Assembly: GCA_900128565.1 (NCBI GenBank)
Contig: LT636014.1
Location: forward strand, 1 to 22,444
Length of the DNA: 22,444 nt
Source of the DNA: Stramenopiles sp. TOSAG23-6
Taxonomy: Eukaryota > Sar
Direction: 5' to 3'
Shown here: piece by piece, positions 1-9,275 of the stretch
Layout of the letters: every line of letters begins with the position of its first letter
Position numbering within the stretch: position 1 is the first letter of the stretch
The notes under the pieces: generated by a model
The model's database searches: none
Seen by the model: only the letters and a program-made list of their open reading frames with translations
What the model was told of the DNA's origin: nothing
Program-made: the position numbers and the translations under genes

Positions 1-55
1 TGTCGTTGGTACGAATCCCATTGTACCCATGTATGATAAATAGCATTTTTTGTAG
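1..55. repeat. 55-bp exact inverted copy of 3996-4050
   Basis: The first 55 bases are the exact reverse complement of 3996-4050; identity stops abruptly at base 56. In the other copy the segment spans the last 27 bases of an intron and the first 28 bases of the following exon. The exact 55-base length equals a common short-read assembler k-mer, so a graph-end overlap or chimeric join is likely. Confidence 0.95.
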
Positions 56-2369
56 CTGTAGCACTGTTGGTTTGAAGTGCTGCAGGTTCAACGTAATTCG
101 GGAAACGTCGTTCCATTTCTTTTTTGTGTTGGTGATCTGGTACGATTGTATTGACTTGTAATTCCTCTCCAAGTTTGGTAAGATTTTCTATCAACATGTC
201 CAATGACATATCACTCAGTGGGATTTTTACATTGCGAGCATTTTCGAAATAAAAGGCGTCATCTTGGATAGCAAGAACTGGAATAGTCCAATGTTCATTG
301 AGCGATCGCAGTAGATAAGTACATAAGTTTTCTTGTGTTTCCTCGGGAAATATTCTAATGCTGGTGGGCAATCGGATGGGGTGGCCATTGATGGATTTTC
401 GAGTGGGGCAACTTGTGCCTTTTGCTGCTCTTGTTTTGTCCGGCAGATTTAAGAAAGGATCCACACTTACAAATATTCGAAGGCGCATAGCAATTATGGC
501 GATTAATTGATAATCTGTAAACTCTTTATCTGCTGGCGGTGGCGTATTTGTTTGAAAAATTTCGCGAGGTATATCTTTGGTGATTTTATCGTCAAAAGGT
601 AATGTTCTGGTGTTTTGGGCTTCCTTTATAGCTAGTGATTCGCGATGATTTGGGCGCTTTGGTGAGTATGGGGTCATGGGTAGTTGTCCATTCAATGTTT
701 TTCGACGGTTTTGTGGAGAGTCTAGAAATAATACTTTCTTTGTTCCTTTCTTGGTGGCGATGCCATTGCTTTCGTTTTGTAGCTCTTCAAGAAGTGGATC
801 GTCGCTTTCCTCTTCATCTAGTGTTTCTAGATAAAGTTCATCACGGTTGGGTGATTGGCGTTGATCAGTATTAGTTTTGCCTGATCCGGCTGTAAGCAAG
901 AAATATTCAAGTTGTTTGTGAATATGATCGACGAACTCGGCTGACTTTGTGTCTCCATTAGCTACATATAGTCGCTTTAGAGCACATTTATATAAATATC
1001 CTTGGTGCTTGGCTAATGCGAGCTCATACTCTTTGAGAAGTTTTATAAAACGTTGCAAGTGGGCAGCTAGGCATACATTTTTGCCTTGCTTTATATTTTT
1101 AAGATTCTTAATGGAAGTATCATAGGTGGACGTTGATGTTTGACCCGCCCATTCCAGGAAATTTTTGAAGATGATATGAAGTGGCAAATTTGCTGGAAGT
1201 TTGCTGCCCGTGGTTTTTGTTCCAGTATTTTCGTTTAGGTGGTCCCATAGTGGTTTGGTCATATTTTTCTTTAAGACATTGCGCAGGTCGGTGTGCAATT
1301 GGCCCAGTTTCTCAGCTTGTTCATTTGTTTTATCCTGAGTACGTTGGAGAGACTTGATTTGTTTTTCGTTTCTTTCAATTGAGAATTTTAGCTTTTCTTG
1401 GTTTGCAATTTTATCAATGAATGGTTTAAGAGAATTGACTTCAGTTTTGACGACATCTAAGGATGCATTGTCGAACATTTGCTTCATTCTCAACTCGGGA
1501 CCATTGATCATTGCGAGCAAAGGCGTTAGCTCTTTTAATTTGGTAAGTTCAAGTCGCGCTTTTGTTAAGAGATCTGCGTAAGGGATTTTTGATGAATTTA
1601 CCTTTTTGTTAAAAGATAGATACTTGGTATCCTTGAAGTATGCTGAATATGTTGCTTGGAATTTTGACATCCAGGTAGATGGTTTTGCCTTAAATGGTCG
1701 CGCTGGTTGTTTTTCGAGCCATTTTAACTTTTTAATAAGTTTAGCAAATTCAGATGGCGAGTGATTTTTTCTGAATGTTTTGAGGAAAGCTCGTCTTCTG
1801 ATGCAGGTGGTTATTGTGCGAGCGAAATACGATGCCATTATCATGTTTTCCAGGTACTGGATATTGGTCTCGCTCTCCGAGATTTTGGCTGGGTGATTGT
1901 CCAAAAGGTTTAATTTATGGCTGAGTTCGGTCAGCTTGAGCTCCAATTTTTGTTTTGTTGTAAATGCGTTTTGATATTGGGAGATTATGTGTTTGGGTTC
2001 TCCAACTTCTTCGACTGAATCTTCGCGATTTTTTGAGTCTTTTTCAACTTCTTGCTCTAATTCTAAGATTTTGTTTTTGATCTTTTGTAGAGTATCTTGT
2101 ACGGCCCAGGCGTCCCCAGAATGTAGTACATCTTGTGCGTCAATTTGATTCAATGGAAGTTGCGTTTTATCAATTTCCGATATGACAATTTGAGTGAAAT
2201 CATTTTTGAATTCATCCGCCTCGTTTTGGGAGGTCATGCCCAGGGTGGTGAGCTGCGAGGCGTTTTGTTTTCGTTTCTTCTGGCCAGTTTTGGTGGCCGG
2301 AGATGTGGAGCATGCTTGTATCTTATTATTATTGCTCTTTCGTCTGCCACGACGGTATCTTTGTGGCAT
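1..2369 (-). CDS. Large intronless protein of unknown function, 3' end missing
   Basis: The minus strand is open without a stop from an ATG at 2369 to the window edge (789 codons); an in-frame stop lies upstream at 2412-2414, so this ATG is the first available. The N terminus is basic (begins MPQRYRRGRRKSNNN, then TGQKKRKQN), like a nuclear-localisation or nucleic-acid-binding tail. Residues about 90-160 are charged and helical (KIKNKILELEQEVEKD), likely coiled coil. The middle is Lys/Leu-rich, and the last third has a more globular look (RIFVSVDPFLNLPDK, NEHWTIPVLAIQDD). I recognise no family. In the first 70 codons 34 end in G or C, clearly more than in a sample of the helicase gene (about 8 of 40). 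It has no introner although neighbours do. It could be a transposon or virus-derived protein, or a fast-evolving host gene. The last 55 bases may be an assembly join (see repeat 1-55). Confidence 0.75.
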   Translation of the reverse strand, partial: MPQRYRRGRRKSNNNKIQACSTSPATKTGQKKRKQNASQLTTLGMTSQNEADEFKNDFTQIVISEIDKTQLPLNQIDAQDVLHSGDAWAVQDTLQKIKNKILELEQEVEKDSKNREDSVEEVGEPKHIISQYQNAFTTKQKLELKLTELSHKLNLLDNHPAKISESETNIQYLENMIMASYFARTITTCIRRRAFLKTFRKNHSPSEFAKLIKKLKWLEKQPARPFKAKPSTWMSKFQATYSAYFKDTKYLSFNKKVNSSKIPYADLLTKARLELTKLKELTPLLAMINGPELRMKQMFDNASLDVVKTEVNSLKPFIDKIANQEKLKFSIERNEKQIKSLQRTQDKTNEQAEKLGQLHTDLRNVLKKNMTKPLWDHLNENTGTKTTGSKLPANLPLHIIFKNFLEWAGQTSTSTYDTSIKNLKNIKQGKNVCLAAHLQRFIKLLKEYELALAKHQGYLYKCALKRLYVANGDTKSAEFVDHIHKQLEYFLLTAGSGKTNTDQRQSPNRDELYLETLDEEESDDPLLEELQNESNGIATKKGTKKVLFLDSPQNRRKTLNGQLPMTPYSPKRPNHRESLAIKEAQNTRTLPFDDKITKDIPREIFQTNTPPPADKEFTDYQLIAIIAMRLRIFVSVDPFLNLPDKTRAAKGTSCPTRKSINGHPIRLPTSIRIFPEETQENLCTYLLRSLNEHWTIPVLAIQDDAFYFENARNVKIPLSDMSLDMLIENLTKLGEELQVNTIVPDHQHKKEMERRFPNYVEPAALQTNSATATKNAIYHTWVQWDSYQR

Positions 2370-2970
2370 TGTTAGATATCTTGTCGGTTGGAGCACGACT
2401 GTTAATCTGTCTTACGAGTAATTCTGGTATCGGGGAATTCTACGTATTTCGTGCGTCGTCGTAGGCACAGGTATGGGCAATGACGTACGAAGAAGGTTGT
2501 ATTATATTTAATAAATGATATGTACTAAATATAATTACGTAAAGGCTTGTTTATTCAGGTGGTGAATAATTAACTTAGGATAGGTGTTAATGTATTATAT
2601 ATAATAAGTAATAAGTAGAAGTGTGTATAAAAGCGATAGATGCTTGAACACAAATATTGACTGCTCTAACCGATCATAAAAATCACTTCGTTCATATTTC
2701 AGGTTTGTGCCGTTATAAATCGAGTTCTGCACAACATCGTGCGACTCGTTGTGACACGCGCGCAAAAATAGCGCATTTTAAAAGATACCCGGTAACGACA
2801 GTTTCGTCCGTTTTGGCCATTTCCCTTGGTTTGGTATCTTTTTATTAACACAAGACTGAACAACGTGCGAAATTATCCTGTTTCCATTGCGGGGAGTTTT
2901 GTCTCGTTTGAAGACACTCATCGTTTTCGGTTAGACTATAGTTGTTACAAGTAAATATATCAAAGTTTTT
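2370..2970. promoter_or_regulatory. Divergent intergenic region with TATA box
   Basis: About 600 bp between two diverging genes. A TATAAAAG box on the plus strand is at 2626-2633, 338 bp before the ATG of the rightward gene, which would imply a long leader. A 24-bp motif at 2470-2493 recurs at 5892-5914. A CG-rich run CGCGCGCAAAA lies at 2757-2767 in otherwise AT-rich sequence. No ATG-initiated frame of convincing length is present. Confidence 0.4.
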
Positions 2971-5829
2971 ATGGTGTGGGGTAGAAAAAAAGGAGGCGCC
3001 AGGCCAATGGAAGATGAGAAGTTACCATCTTCTACGACAGCAATAGTGGAAAGTAGTATTCCAGTAACGACGAAACATATGCCATCATTGATAGAGGAAG
3101 CCAAAACATCTAAAGCATCTCGAAAGAAGCGTTCGAAAAAAAAATCGAAAAAAGGAAGAGACCATCGACGTATTGTATCGTCTTCTACACGGAGTAAACC
3201 ATCAGATGTTGAAACTGGAAAAAATGATGGCAAAGATGGCAAAGTTGGGAAGCCACTAGGCTTAACTCTTGAAATGAATCTTATACCAAATGATTCCGCA
3301 TCGGATTCAGAGGCTCGTGGTGATAGTGGCAGTGATACAACTAATTCAGATTCGAGTGATTCGGAAATTTCAGAAGGGGGTATCGTCAACCGACAGACTG
3401 ATATTAGAGTGTCTCCTACTTGTATGTTTTCATTTGAATTTCAAATTTATTTTTTCATACGAAATTCTGTACCTAACAAATTTAAAAAAAAATTGAAATA
3501 TGTTTTACAATACATCTGCATTGCGACAAATGTCTCAACTAGAACAATTACATGAGCAAGGGGTACTAACAGTGAAGCAGTATACAGAAGCTCGAGATGA
3601 TCTTCTTGCTAAACAAGCGGGGATAAATATTGCAATAAATCACCGAAATCATCGCAAGCCACCCACTGAACCAAAACCATTGACACCAAAACCCACTGTG
3701 AAGGAACTAAATCTTCAAAGACTCTCTCCAAAGCATCGAACTGGATTAGAAGACGAGGATGTAAACGAAGATAGTTTTGACCAAGAACGAGAACAAAAAA
3801 GTATTACTCTAATACCAAGTGTACAGAAAGCAGCGATGCGTTGGAAAACACGGACGTCTATTGCACCGGGCACTAGTAATATTCTAGGCATGTACGTTTC
3901 TTTACCTAAACATATTTTAACATATTTTAACATATTTTTACCTAAATTTCGAAACTGTATTTCATAAAAAAAAATGTACCTAACGAATTGTTTTACTACA
4001 AAAAATGCTATTTATCATACATGGGTACAATGGGATTCGTACCAACGACATTATCACCAATAGCTGGTTCACCATCACATAATGCCGGGGATAATGGAAA
4101 TTTCTTTGGAGTAGCTATGCAAATGCAGATGCAACAGGCTGCATTACAACAGGCAGCCATTAAACACGCCGCGATGCAACAGGCAGCGATGCAACAGGCA
4201 GCAATACAGCAACAGATTATGCAAAATAGTATGGTGATGCAACAAATGCCTCACATGCAACAAATGCCTCACATGCAACAAATGCCTCATATGCACAATT
4301 ATCACCAGCTCCAACAACAGCAGTTTCAACACCAGTTAATGGAAAATAATCCTGGAGGTCTAGAAATGCCACAAAATATGTATCATAGTAGTCAATACAA
4401 CTCTATCCCTAGTGGCAGGAGTTATAGTTCATATCAGCATCCCAACGGAAGTAGTACCAATAGAAGTGCAGGCTATGATAATGGTTTTGATTCATCGGCG
4501 TCTGGGCGGAGTAATAGTAATAGAGGCAGTGTATTTCAACCGTATAACGCACCACCTAGTTTTAGATCAAGTAATGGTAGTTATACCAATTCATATAATA
4601 CAAATATTCGGGATACAGAAAGTGTAGGTGGCACAACTAGAGATAGAAGGCATAGTGGTAGAAGAAGTAACAATAGATCGAGAGCATCTCGTGGTTCATT
4701 TTCATCAACTGGATCTATGCCTAATAGAAGATCTGGAGGTGTAGGTAGCGATCGTCATCAGTCTGGAAGTGCTCGCTTATTACCCAAGCATATTCAAGTT
4801 AGATTCTGTGAATCTTTGCGATCTTTTTACATTAGATATGACCCAGAGGTATTGCAAGAGCCGGGTAGATTACCAAGTATTCTACGTAGTTATAGAGGGC
4901 GAGAAATGTATTTAGTTGCTGATATTGAACGACAGTTTGGATCTAGTCCAGAATCAAGAGCAATAGCGGCTGCTTTACAGACAAATAGAGGACCTCGATC
5001 AGTAAGTAGGGGTGTTGGATGGATAGGTAATAGTTCAAGTAATTCCTCAAGTGCTGCTGCAACAGCAGCGAGTGCGTCCGCAAGGCGTCTAAAATCGCCA
5101 AGAGCCCAAGGATTGTTTGACAACTTAAAAAATGGCCCATCAGGAGCAAAAACAAGTCGACCTAATACTCGTGTATCAAAGCGAGAGGATGATCAAGGTT
5201 CGATGTCAGAAAGATCAAAATCGAAAGATAGATATCCAGTATTACTTAGTCCATTGCCAAAGACCAAAACAAATGCACCTTTAAGTAGAACATTGAGTGA
5301 ATCTTCGATTAGTTCATCGGAATTATCTTCTAGCACAAAGCCAATAAGTTTTGCACTTCAAGAAGCTGCAGCGAATATCAATGATGACTTTCCTGAACTT
5401 GTTAACATAAATTCTAGTGAAGTTACAAGTGATGGATCTCCTACTAATCAACGACCAAGATTAAATCCACTTTCAGCAGGCGAAGCATCAACAATCTCTA
5501 ATCCAGATAGAATACACGACGTTGATGTTGGAAAATTTTATAAGAAGAAAAAAAAGAAAAAGAAAAAATCACCAAAAGGGCATAAAAAAAACAAACTGAA
5601 TACCCCCAAAAAGCAAAGACTTGAACGAGAAGCTGCTCTGAGATTACTAAAAAAAAATACAATAAATGTGAGACCAAAAGTTGCAGCTCCAAGACGAGCC
5701 CCCCCTTCGGGACCCCCACCAAAACCTTCAGGGCCTCCAGTGATAAGGTCGGCAATACATTCATCTAGGTCAAGATCTTCAAGGAGTGACTTAAGTGGGC
5801 GGAGAAATGCAGTAGATAATGAATATTAA
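2971..5829 (+). CDS. Three-exon low-complexity protein with SHOCT-like motif
   Basis: Exons 2971-3421, 3516-3891 and 4023-5829 join in frame (451+376+1807 bases) to give 877 residues; both introns are introners. Residues 1-150 are Lys/Ser-rich (RKKRSKKKSKKGRDHRR, a probable nuclear signal). Residues about 151-185 (MSQLEQLHEQGVLTVKQYTE, then ARDDLLAKQ) resemble the SHOCT helix-turn-helix, a short oligomerisation motif known mainly from bacteria. The third exon opens with Gln/Met/Ala repeats and a 6-residue QMPHMQ repeat, then Ser/Asn/Arg-rich sequence. An ordered block near residues 529-585 (LLPKHIQVRFCESLRSFYIR, DIERQFGSS) may be a folded domain of unknown kind. The tail has a nine-lysine run and PPSGPPPKPSGPP. 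The composition suggests an RNA-associated or scaffold protein, but this is inference. The ATG at 2971 is the first in frame. Confidence 0.85.
3422..3515 (+). mobile_element. Introner copy 1 (94-bp intron)
   Basis: Starts GTATGTTTTC, contains TTTTTTCATACGAAATTC and GTACCTAACAAA, and ends CAATACAT. Phase 1. Removing it joins CCT ACT T to CT GCA, keeping the frame into the SHOCT-like motif. The intron itself carries in-frame hydrophobic nonsense. No AG lies between CTAAC and the exon. Confidence 0.88.
3892..4022 (+). mobile_element. Introner copy 2, enlarged (131 bp)
   Basis: Starts GTACGTTTC, keeps ATGTACCTAACGAATTG and ends ATCATACAT. It is about 36 bp longer than its relatives because of a tandem ACATATTTTA array flanked by two TTACCTAAA-like motifs in its first half. 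Phase 2; GGC AT joins G GGT. Its last 27 bases also occur inverted at the left window edge. Confidence 0.85.
4126..4215 (+). repeat. 15-bp coding repeats, Gln/Ala-rich
   Basis: Imperfect 15-bp units of the type GCGATGCAACAGGCA, two of them identical in tandem, encoding AAMQQ-like pentads within the third exon of the SHOCT-like gene. Confidence 0.8.
4237..4290 (+). repeat. 18-bp coding tandem repeat, three copies
   Basis: Three near-identical copies of ATGCAACAAATGCCTCAC, encoding MQQMPH. Only the last base of the third copy differs, which indicates recent expansion. Confidence 0.9.
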
Positions 5830-6219
5830 AAAATATTTAACAAATAAAATTTAATTTTGGTGAAAATTTTATGAATTAATATATTTTTAGGGGTATGGGC
5901 AATGAATACGAAGATATAGATAAAATTTCATTTCTAGATTTATTTTCATTGTGTATTGGATCAAACAAACACCAAAAGAAGAATCACTAGTAAATATTCG
6001 AATTATTTGTGATGTCTACGTATTCCGGTCTACAGCCGTTTTTTTGACCGTTAAAAGTTATCAGATACTAGGTGTAGTATCCTATACACGATACCCAAGC
6101 ATATAATACATAGCTGTGCCTAAATATGAACTAGGAAATATTCTTACTATGATTATCCTTCAAAGAGTATATATGTTTTCATGTAGATATACTAAATAGA
6201 AAAATGCTATAACACCGCA
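5830..6219. other. Intergenic region between two rightward genes
   Basis: 390 bp, AT-rich. At 5892-5914 it holds a second copy of the GGTATGGGCAATGA ... TACGAAGA motif also found at 2470-2493. A 31-codon ATG frame starts in that motif (5895-5990) and is too short to call. A TATATAT run near 6167 lies about 50 bp before the downstream ATG. Nothing else is recognised. Confidence 0.5.
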
Positions 6220-8358
6220 ATGCTACGAGATAAAACAGATGTAGCGCACTGGCGCCATCGGCGATTTGCTCTAGGAAGTGAGTGGCGTGATGGAAGTCTA
6301 GTGAGAAAAGTTGATTCTGTGTATATTACCAACAAATTTGGTTTAATGGTATCCCAGAGGAATTCAGTTAAATCACGTGAAAAAACAGGTCGTAAAAGGC
6401 AATATAGTGTACAAAGCCATTTACTCAAAGATTGTTCAAGAAGTCAAACAGAACAAAATCGTTCAACCAAACTACAGACCACACAGGAATCAAACACAAA
6501 GAAAGGTGCAGAATCCCTTCAAAAGAAGAACAAGAAAATCGCATGTATTTTCCCTTTGAATAAAAAGTTCAGTACACCGCCATCAATTCCAGAAACACTT
6601 GGCATTGCACTTCCTGGACAGTGGGGTTCGGTACACGTCAAGCCTTCATCAACCACTTCTATACTAGATAGTCCAGTAGAACTCAAAAAAATAAAGGAAT
6701 TGTCACCGAGGCATTGCAAATCTTCTAGAAAAGAAGTGAATAGCTTTGGAGTTGTTGCGAATTGTGATGAAAATGAGGGTGTGGAATTCCAAAATAGAAT
6801 AAAAGAATTAAAAATAAAAAAATATCAAATACTAGATGAACGGGTACATTTCGAACAAAGTCTAAATAAGGTTAATATTACACTTGCTGATTTTCAAAAG
6901 CGGATAGACGATTGTAAAAACAAAATAGAAAAGGAAAAGCTACAGCTGATAAATATGAAACACAATATAAAGGAAACAGAAAAAGGTATTTGCGCCACCA
7001 AGGAAGAAAATATCACTTATAAAGAAGATATAGAGACTTTATCTAAAGATGAACAAGCTATTGTTATTGACCGAGGTGTGGCATCCGCTACCTTGTACCT
7101 TGAAGATTTAAAGCAATCGGTTGTTGACATGGAAGAAAAGATAAAAATACATCAACGTACGATCAAAGATTTACACAACGCACATCATGAAGAACATAAA
7201 GCAAAGAAAAAGATGGATAAAAAAATTAGACGTTCAAAATCTGCAGAAAATAAAATAATCAAAAAGTTACAGGAATTAAATGATTTAGCAGAAACCCATG
7301 CTATTGCAGTGGCGTCTGCTTTAGAGTCACGTCGACTCAAAGAAAGAAAAAAAGAAAAGGAAGCAAAACAAACTGAAGTGGAGGCTAGAAGAATTGAAGA
7401 GCAGAACAAAGAAAGGAAAAGAAGAGAAAATTTAGGATTGAAGTACACACCATCGAAATCATCTTTAGGTCTAAAAGTAATCCTAAATAAGCAAAATAGT
7501 ACAAAACAAAATACAAAGACATTGCATGGGGTACAGTGTATACCTTGTGGGAAGAAATTTATTCTTCAACGTGATTATGAAGCACATTGCAAAAGTGGTA
7601 AGCACCTTCGCATAATGCATCGACACAATAAAAAACAGATGCAACGGATGCAAGATGATTTTGGCATTGATGTTGGAGCATTACTAAATTATCAAGCCAT
7701 GGAAAATAAAGTAAACCATCCTGTGGAAAAGAAGCGAACTCTCCCACCACTAACTAGAGAGAGACTTTTAGAACAATGGCTTGGACGAGGTTGCCATCGT
7801 AATACAATTAATAGAAAAACACGACAACAGGGTCAAAATATTGGAATAGATAATTCACATCTCCAACAAAACTTGAAAGGGTTTCGCACACTATATGAGA
7901 AGTACGAAAATATAACACAGTGTAAAGCAAGGAAAAAGGAAAAACAGAATCAAATACGCCGAATTAAAAAACACCGACAATCTGGAGGTCGTCGTACATT
8001 AGACAAGAAAAAACCATACCTTCCAAAACTTTGCTTGTATACAGCCAAATTATATAGCAGCGCAGATGCAAGCCATTTCGATGTGAAGCAAAAAAGAGAC
8101 ATTTTGCCTCCTTTTCAGAGAAATATTCGCGATCTACCAATAAATCATAAGCGAAAGTTGGAACTTCTTTTACCAACACGAAATCTTCATATTAAAGAGC
8201 GTGCATTACTTTGTCACTTGGCAGAAACAGAAGCTATACCAGATGTACCAAAGTGGAAAGCAAATGACAATGAAGTTCTGCGAGGTATTACAGATGCATC
8301 AGCTGTAATGCATGATCTCTATAAAACAGCTTGTGTTAGAGCAATTGAAAATAACTAA
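6220..8358 (+). CDS. Coiled-coil protein with one U1-type C2H2 zinc finger
   Basis: Single exon, 712 residues, starting at the first ATG. The N-terminal 200 residues are basic and probably disordered. Residues about 205-430 form a long highly charged coiled coil (for example KRIDDCKNKIEKEKLQLIN, EARRIEEQNKERKRRENLG). A zinc finger follows: C440-x2-C443-x12-H456-x5-H462, the spacing of the U1-like/matrin type that binds double-stranded or structured RNA in splicing and ribosome-assembly factors. The C-terminal 230 residues are rich in Lys and Arg. The U1-type spacing favours RNA binding over DNA binding, but the specific role is unknown. It could be a splicing-associated protein; nothing in the context proves that. 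No introner interrupts it. Confidence 0.85.
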   Translation: MLRDKTDVAHWRHRRFALGSEWRDGSLVRKVDSVYITNKFGLMVSQRNSVKSREKTGRKRQYSVQSHLLKDCSRSQTEQNRSTKLQTTQESNTKKGAESLQKKNKKIACIFPLNKKFSTPPSIPETLGIALPGQWGSVHVKPSSTTSILDSPVELKKIKELSPRHCKSSRKEVNSFGVVANCDENEGVEFQNRIKELKIKKYQILDERVHFEQSLNKVNITLADFQKRIDDCKNKIEKEKLQLINMKHNIKETEKGICATKEENITYKEDIETLSKDEQAIVIDRGVASATLYLEDLKQSVVDMEEKIKIHQRTIKDLHNAHHEEHKAKKKMDKKIRRSKSAENKIIKKLQELNDLAETHAIAVASALESRRLKERKKEKEAKQTEVEARRIEEQNKERKRRENLGLKYTPSKSSLGLKVILNKQNSTKQNTKTLHGVQCIPCGKKFILQRDYEAHCKSGKHLRIMHRHNKKQMQRMQDDFGIDVGALLNYQAMENKVNHPVEKKRTLPPLTRERLLEQWLGRGCHRNTINRKTRQQGQNIGIDNSHLQQNLKGFRTLYEKYENITQCKARKKEKQNQIRRIKKHRQSGGRRTLDKKKPYLPKLCLYTAKLYSSADASHFDVKQKRDILPPFQRNIRDLPINHKRKLELLLPTRNLHIKERALLCHLAETEAIPDVPKWKANDNEVLRGITDASAVMHDLYKTACVRAIENN

Positions 8359-8612
8359 TAATATGTTAATATTTTCAACTGAAAAACAACACGTGGAATA
8401 TAGAGTTGAAAATGATAAAAAGTATCACTTTTATTTTTTTAAGATTATGGGACTATTTTTTGAGTAAAACATAGCTTCTGTGATATTGTATACAATGTCT
8501 TCAATTATAGAAGAAATTGGTCAAAATATTTTTCAAGAAAGGCTACAGTTTTTTTGGACTTGCTGTGAAATTTAATGAATCTTTACCAAAGGACGACGAT
8601 AAAAATTGTGAG

Positions 8613-9275
8613 TTAGGAACAACACTTTTGCGATATACCCAATCGGTTTTGTGCAAAGTTAATTTTACTGGTAGATGAAGTGTTCCGTGCATTGCCAACA
8701 GAAGTATCTTTTTGGGCTTGATCGTAGGTCTTCATAATGAGTTTCTTGAAGGCTTTATCAATATTTTCTCCAGTCATGGCAGAAGTTCGCATACTCATCA
8801 GACCCTCTTTGCGACAAAAATCTTCGTGCTCTTCACGAGACACACAACTCGACGAATCATTTGCATTCTGTAATAAATCAATCTTATTACCTACAAGCAT
8901 TATGCAATTTTGTACACCACTTTCTTCATCTGCAGAATCGCGAAGCTCTTTCAACCACGTAACTTTTGCATCCTCAAAGGATTTTACACTAGTGACATCA
9001 TACACAACTAAGGCACCAGCGGCACGCCTATAATGCGCACTAGTAATTGCACGGTATCGCTCTTGGCCAGCAGTATCCCAAATTTGTGCTTTAATACTCT
9101 GTCCACTCGGTGTCTCAACCACCTTGGTCCCAAATTCCACACCAATTGTAGGCTTGGACGCACTAGGTTCATATGGACCAGTTGAAGGGCGCGTATAATA
9201 TCCCAACATTTGAGTTTTACCTACACCTGCATTACCTATCAGTACAACTTTGTACACATCAGCATTAGAAGCCAT
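8613..9275 (-). CDS. Rab11-like small GTPase
   Basis: Single exon, 220 residues. It has every Ras-superfamily GTP-binding motif: P-loop GNAGVGKT (14-21), switch I Thr in KPTIGVEF (41-48), WDTAGQERYRAITSAHYR (66-83), NKID (130-133) and TSA (164-166). WDTAGQERYRAITSA and the VEF effector region are closest to Rab11/RabA, regulators of recycling-endosome and secretory traffic. The C terminus KCCS carries a cysteine pair for geranylgeranylation, which tethers the protein to membranes. The stretch between the P-loop and TIG is four residues longer than in Rab11 (extra Pro/Ser/Gly residues), so switch I has an unusual insertion. A well-placed ATG gives MASNADVYKVVLIG, the normal Rab start. It diverges from the Rieske gene across a region with a telo-box-like motif. 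Confidence 0.95.
   Translation of the reverse strand: MASNADVYKVVLIGNAGVGKTQMLGYYTRPSTGPYEPSASKPTIGVEFGTKVVETPSGQSIKAQIWDTAGQERYRAITSAHYRRAAGALVVYDVTSVKSFEDAKVTWLKELRDSADEESGVQNCIMLVGNKIDLLQNANDSSSCVSREEHEDFCRKEGLMSMRTSAMTGENIDKAFKKLIMKTYDQAQKDTSVGNARNTSSTSKINFAQNRLGISQKCCS

Noticed and set aside
873-890. Walker-A-like AGSGKT in the unknown left-edge protein
   Set aside because: The context (FLLTAGSGKTNTDQRQ) is followed by a polar disordered stretch, with no Walker B or P-loop fold pattern; chance resemblance.
1-2421. Plus-strand frames of 75-80 codons under the left-edge gene
   Set aside because: They lie opposite an uninterrupted 789-codon minus-strand frame and have no coherent composition.
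2931-3389. 152-codon frame antisense to the first exon of the SHOCT-like gene
   Set aside because: A shadow of the Ser/Lys-rich coding strand; no domain, and the sense frame is supported by splicing continuity.
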